A stretch of 64,000 nucleotides of DNA from CALBPI01 sp039027435. GTDB lineage: Bacteria; Pseudomonadota; Gammaproteobacteria; Steroidobacterales; Woeseiaceae. The translations under genes were made by a program, and so were the position numbers. Shown piece by piece: positions 61,263 through 64,000 of the stretch; within the stretch, counting starts at the first letter, position 1, and every line of letters starts with the position of its first letter. Location: positions 124,001-188,000 of the forward strand of contig JBCCKF010000004.1 of NCBI GenBank assembly GCA_039027435.1. Reading direction: 5' to 3'. The notes below the pieces were generated by a model. That model had not been told where the DNA came from. It did not search any database and worked only from the letters and a program-made list of their open reading frames with translations.

Positions 61263-62444
61263 CTAAACGACTTCGAACAATCCTGCGGCGCCCATGCCAC
61301 CGCCTACACACATCGTGCAGACAACGAATTTGGCACCGCGACGCTTGCCCTCGATCAGCGCGTGTCCGACCATCCGCGCGCCTGACATACCGTAGGGGTG
61401 GCCGATCGATATCGCCCCACCATTCACGTTCAACAGCTCATTCGGAATTCCTAGGCGATCACGACAGTAGATCACCTGCACGGCGAACGCTTCGTTGAGT
61501 TCCCACAGACCGATGTCGTCCATCGACAGACCGTGACGCTTGAGCAGTTTCGGCACGGCAAAGACCGGCCCGATCCCCATTTCATCCGGCTCGGTACCCG
61601 CGACTGCAATCCCTCGGTAGATACCCAAAGGTTCGATGTTGCGTTGCTCGGCGAGTTTGCTGTCCATAACAACGGATGCGGAAGCACCATCGGACAACTG
61701 ACTCGCGTTACCGGCAGTGATCACGCCACCATCAAAAACGGTCCGCAGACCATTCAAACCCTCAAGCGTGGTTTCCGGTCGGTTGCCCTCGTCCTTCTCG
61801 AGCGTCACGTCGCGGAAGGAAATCTCTTTCGTTTCCTTGTCCATCACGCCCATATTGCTGGGCATCGGCACAATCTCATCGTCAAAGTGGCCCGCTGCCT
61901 GACCGGCTGCGGTGCGCTGCTGACTCTGCAGACCGTACTCGTCTTGCTGCTCGCGACTGATTTCGTAGCGCTTGGCAACGACCTCAGCAGTCTCGAGCAT
62001 CGACATGTACAGATGCGGTGCCTTCTCGAGCGCCACGGGATCCTGTGCGCGATGCAGATTCATGTGTTCGTTCTGCACGAGGCTGATCGTGTCTACGCCG
62101 CCGCCAACGACAATCGGCATACGATCGTGGATGACCTGCTTCGCAGCCGTTGCGATTGCCATCATGCCCGACGCACACTGACGATCGATCGACATGCCTG
62201 CAACGGTCACTGGTAGGCCGGCAACGACCGCCGCCTGACGGCCAACGTTCTGCCCGGTCGAACCCTGCTGCAACGCACAGCCGATCACGACATCGTCGAC
62301 TTCACCGGGATCGATCCCTGCACGCTCGACCGCGTGTTTGATGGCATGGCCGGCCAGCGACTGGCCCTGGGTGTTATTGAAGGCGCCGCGGTAGGCACGG
62401 CCGATTGGCGTGCGTGCCGTTGAAACGATAACTGCATCGCTCAT
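61263..62444 (-). CDS. Acetyl-CoA C-acyltransferase (thiolase)
   Basis: The 393-residue thiolase carries the nucleophile in DRQCASGM (Cys90), the GHPYGMSGARM motif and the C-terminal CVGGGMGAAGLFE with the second Cys. It removes two carbons as acetyl-CoA, or runs in reverse. Together with the SDR, MaoC hydratase and acyl-CoA synthetase encoded just upstream, it would complete one turn of beta-oxidation except for the dehydrogenase. It is the last visible gene of that operon, 9 bp from the SDR. Confidence 0.95.
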   Translation of the reverse strand: MSDAVIVSTARTPIGRAYRGAFNNTQGQSLAGHAIKHAVERAGIDPGEVDDVVIGCALQQGSTGQNVGRQAAVVAGLPVTVAGMSIDRQCASGMMAIATAAKQVIHDRMPIVVGGGVDTISLVQNEHMNLHRAQDPVALEKAPHLYMSMLETAEVVAKRYEISREQQDEYGLQSQQRTAAGQAAGHFDDEIVPMPSNMGVMDKETKEISFRDVTLEKDEGNRPETTLEGLNGLRTVFDGGVITAGNASQLSDGASASVVMDSKLAEQRNIEPLGIYRGIAVAGTEPDEMGIGPVFAVPKLLKRHGLSMDDIGLWELNEAFAVQVIYCRDRLGIPNELLNVNGGAISIGHPYGMSGARMVGHALIEGKRRGAKFVVCTMCVGGGMGAAGLFEVV

Positions 62445-62453
62445 ATTGATCTC

Positions 62454-63377
62454 CTAGCGTTCGAGGCTGATGCCGAGTTTCTTGGCAAGTGCGGTCAGGA
62501 ACTTCACGCTCTGCTCACTGCCCTGCTGCAACTCACGCGCCGTCGACAAATCACTGGCCTCGTCCCACTGCGCGGCGAGGTTCTCTGCGGTTACATCATC
62601 TCCGGTGAGCAGAATGCCTTCCGATTCGATAATCGCCGCACGAGCGAAACCGCCGGCCCCCGCTGCAATGATCTGGCGACTGCCTGCGTCCTTCGAACAC
62701 ATGAAAATAACGGCAGGGGTTACGAGTTCGGGCTTCAACGCGGCCAGAACATCCTCGCCCATCAGGTCTTCTGTCATTCGCGTCGCAGCGACCGGCGCAA
62801 GCGTGTTGACATGAATGTTGTACTTCATGCCTTCGAGATGCAGCGTGTTCATGAAGCCCACCAATCCGAGCTTGGCAGCGCCATAGTTTGATTGGCCAAA
62901 GTTGCCGTACAGTCCCGACGAGGAGCTCGTCATCATGATGCGGCCGTACTGCTGCTGACGCATGATTTCCCAAACGGCTTTGGTGCACACAACGCTACCG
63001 ATAAGGTGCACATCGACCACCATTTCAAAATCGTCGAGCTCCATTTTCGCAAAGGTCTTGTCACGGAGAATGCCGGCGTTATTCACGAGCACATCAATCC
63101 GTCCCCAGCGATCCATAGCCGCCTTCACCATCGCCTCGACTTCGTCGGGCTTGGTCACATTTGCGCCATCAGCGATCGCCTCGCCGCCCATCGCCTCGAT
63201 CTCAGCAACGACCGCTTCTGCCGCACTGCTCGAACCGCCGGTACCGTCGCGTGCCCCACCAAGATCATTGACGACGACCTTCGCGCCGCGGCGCGCAAAC
63301 TCCAACGCGTGGCAGCGACCAAGACCGCCACCAGCGCCCGTGACGATCACAACCTGGTCGTCAAAACGAATACTCAT
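62454..63377 (-). CDS. SDR-family hydroxyacyl-CoA dehydrogenase-like protein
   Basis: The 307-residue short-chain dehydrogenase has TGAGGGLG near the N-terminus (~13-20) and the catalytic Ser-Tyr-Lys set with YGAAK (Tyr165, Lys169). The domain type and extra C-terminal ~60 residues resemble the dehydrogenase part of MFE-2 proteins, so oxidation of a 3-hydroxyacyl-CoA is likely. It is encoded between the MaoC hydratase (13 bp) and the thiolase (9 bp). Confidence 0.92.
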   Translation of the reverse strand: MSIRFDDQVVIVTGAGGGLGRCHALEFARRGAKVVVNDLGGARDGTGGSSSAAEAVVAEIEAMGGEAIADGANVTKPDEVEAMVKAAMDRWGRIDVLVNNAGILRDKTFAKMELDDFEMVVDVHLIGSVVCTKAVWEIMRQQQYGRIMMTSSSSGLYGNFGQSNYGAAKLGLVGFMNTLHLEGMKYNIHVNTLAPVAATRMTEDLMGEDVLAALKPELVTPAVIFMCSKDAGSRQIIAAGAGGFARAAIIESEGILLTGDDVTAENLAAQWDEASDLSTARELQQGSEQSVKFLTALAKKLGISLER

Positions 63378-63390
63378 TCTTGTTGCTCCT

Positions 63391-63855
63391 TTAGCCCTGC
63401 GTCACGAACATCGACAGGGTTTGTGCGATCAGCGCGGGTTTGTCCACGCCTTCAATTTCAATCGTGCAGGTGGACTTGAACAGGTACTGCCCAGGGTTCT
63501 TTTCCACTGCTTCATCGAGTACCTGGTGACACCGAATCCGGCTGCCAACGCGCACCGGCGTCAGGAACCGCACCTTATCCGATCCATAGTTGATGGCCAT
63601 TACGGTGCCCTTCGGTGCAATGCCGCACTGCTCGCCGAAATATGGCAGCAGTGATAGAGACAGAAAGCCGTGTGCAATCGTACCGCCGAACGGTGTCTTG
63701 GCCGCAGCCTCTTCATCCAGATGAATGAACTGGTGATCCAGCGTTGCATCCGCAAACGCATTCACGCGGTCCTGATCGATCGTGATCCAGTCCGACGGCT
63801 CCCGCGCCTTACCGATGTACTGATCGATTTCGGCCATATCCACCAATTGACTCAT
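63391..63855 (-). CDS. MaoC-family enoyl-CoA hydratase
   Basis: The 154-residue protein is a single hotdog-fold hydratase with the motif DATLDHQFIHLDEEAA and GGTIAHGF, the catalytic region of R-specific enoyl-CoA hydratases. With the SDR it would form the hydration and oxidation steps. AGGAG lies seven bases before the second ATG, so I start there, not at 63879, which overlaps the upstream gene's stop. Confidence 0.93.
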   Translation of the reverse strand: MSQLVDMAEIDQYIGKAREPSDWITIDQDRVNAFADATLDHQFIHLDEEAAAKTPFGGTIAHGFLSLSLLPYFGEQCGIAPKGTVMAINYGSDKVRFLTPVRVGSRIRCHQVLDEAVEKNPGQYLFKSTCTIEIEGVDKPALIAQTLSMFVTQG

Positions 63856-63875
63856 CTTTTTCTCCTGGTTTGTTC

Positions 63876-64000
63876 TCAAGCCTGCATGGCTGCCAACGCA
63901 GCTTCACGCAACCCTCGTTTGTAGATCTTGGCAGTCGCACCTCGCGGCAGCGGCTCGCCGCGCACCTCGATGCTCACAGGAACCTTGTAGTACGCAAGCC
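63876..64000 (-). CDS. Acyl-CoA synthetase/AMP-dependent ligase, C-terminal end only
   Basis: Only the last ~41 codons are inside the window. They read YYKVPVSIEVRGEPLPRGAT then AKIYKRGLRE, the C-terminal subdomain of adenylate-forming acyl-CoA synthetases with the lysine that drives adenylation (canonical TGKILKR). It would activate the acid that the downstream hydratase, SDR and thiolase degrade. The stop lies 20 bp before the MaoC start. Confidence 0.88.
   Translation of the reverse strand, partial: LAYYKVPVSIEVRGEPLPRGATAKIYKRGLREAALAAMQA

Overview
The window is chromosomal DNA of a Gram-negative bacterium, most likely a free-living, possibly marine, gammaproteobacterium. The evidence is an Icd/AceK/AceA/GlcB glyoxylate-shunt set, RraA, ProB with a C-terminal PUA-type region, a TonB-dependent receptor, a PlpD-like patatin autotransporter and many lipoproteins. 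DNA is fairly GC-rich and gene-dense. I see no rRNA, tRNA, insertion sequence, prophage or CRISPR array. The lineage is an inference from gene content; no marker gene fixes the species.

Layout. 1-8.9 kb: a periplasmic operon (TlpA-like thioredoxin, coiled-coil protein, helical-repeat protein cut by the window edge), ApbE, a LemA/M48 peptidase pair, a SYLF protein, an EexN-like lipoprotein and an LplT-PlsC fusion. 8.8-16.1 kb: a 1.3-kaa ATPase with a P-domain and beta-propeller, divergent from a small RIO-like kinase, then a small conserved protein and the patatin autotransporter. 16.2-25.2 kb: central metabolism, with icd-aceK, an ilvN-proB-proA operon divergent from the acetolactate synthase large subunit, and a threonine/serine dehydratase. 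25.4 kb: a diguanylate cyclase. 26.4-35.0 kb: a LacI-controlled uptake and catabolism locus (TauD-like dioxygenase, aldo/keto reductase, Gfo/Idh/MocA oxidoreductase, LacI regulator, TonB receptor, sodium/solute symporter) with two near-identical operator palindromes. 35-39.4 kb: an unusual sensor kinase-like protein, a zinc metalloprotease and pterin-4a-carbinolamine dehydratase. 39.5-53.3 kb: a long minus-strand cluster combining Ser/Thr kinase, PP2C phosphatase, FHA, vWA, TolQ/ExbB-like channel, PEGA/FGE-like, lipoprotein and OmpA genes. 53.4-58.7 kb: rraA, aceA, a LysR regulator and glcB. 58.7-61.1 kb: an ankyrin-type protein, YghU and a DM13 protein. 61.3-64 kb: a fatty-acid or acyl-CoA degradation operon (acyl-CoA synthetase, MaoC hydratase, SDR, thiolase).

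The most interesting region is 39.5-53.3 kb. Two tandem vWA proteins begin with a basic stretch followed by a transmembrane motif (SFLDC..CGFGAVVL) resembling the proton-carrying Asp segment of ExbD/TolR. They lie beside an ExbB/TolQ/MotA-like channel subunit that keeps the family GTVxGI motif. The same operon encodes a complete Ser/Thr kinase, an FHA protein, a membrane PEGA/FGE-like protein, two outer-membrane-type lipoproteins (one with a huge Gly/Gln repeat) and, downstream, an OmpA-type peptidoglycan-binding protein followed by a strong terminator. A PP2C phosphatase sits at the upstream end. I infer a proton-motive-force-driven envelope complex controlled by reversible Ser/Thr phosphorylation. 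No type VI secretion, flagellar or Zorya effector genes are present, so it fits no named system I recognise.

The glyoxylate-shunt genes are split between two loci. icd sits directly before its kinase/phosphatase aceK at 16-19 kb. aceA and glcB flank a LysR regulator at 54-59 kb. A T-N11-A palindrome in the aceA/LysR intergenic gap is a candidate binding site.
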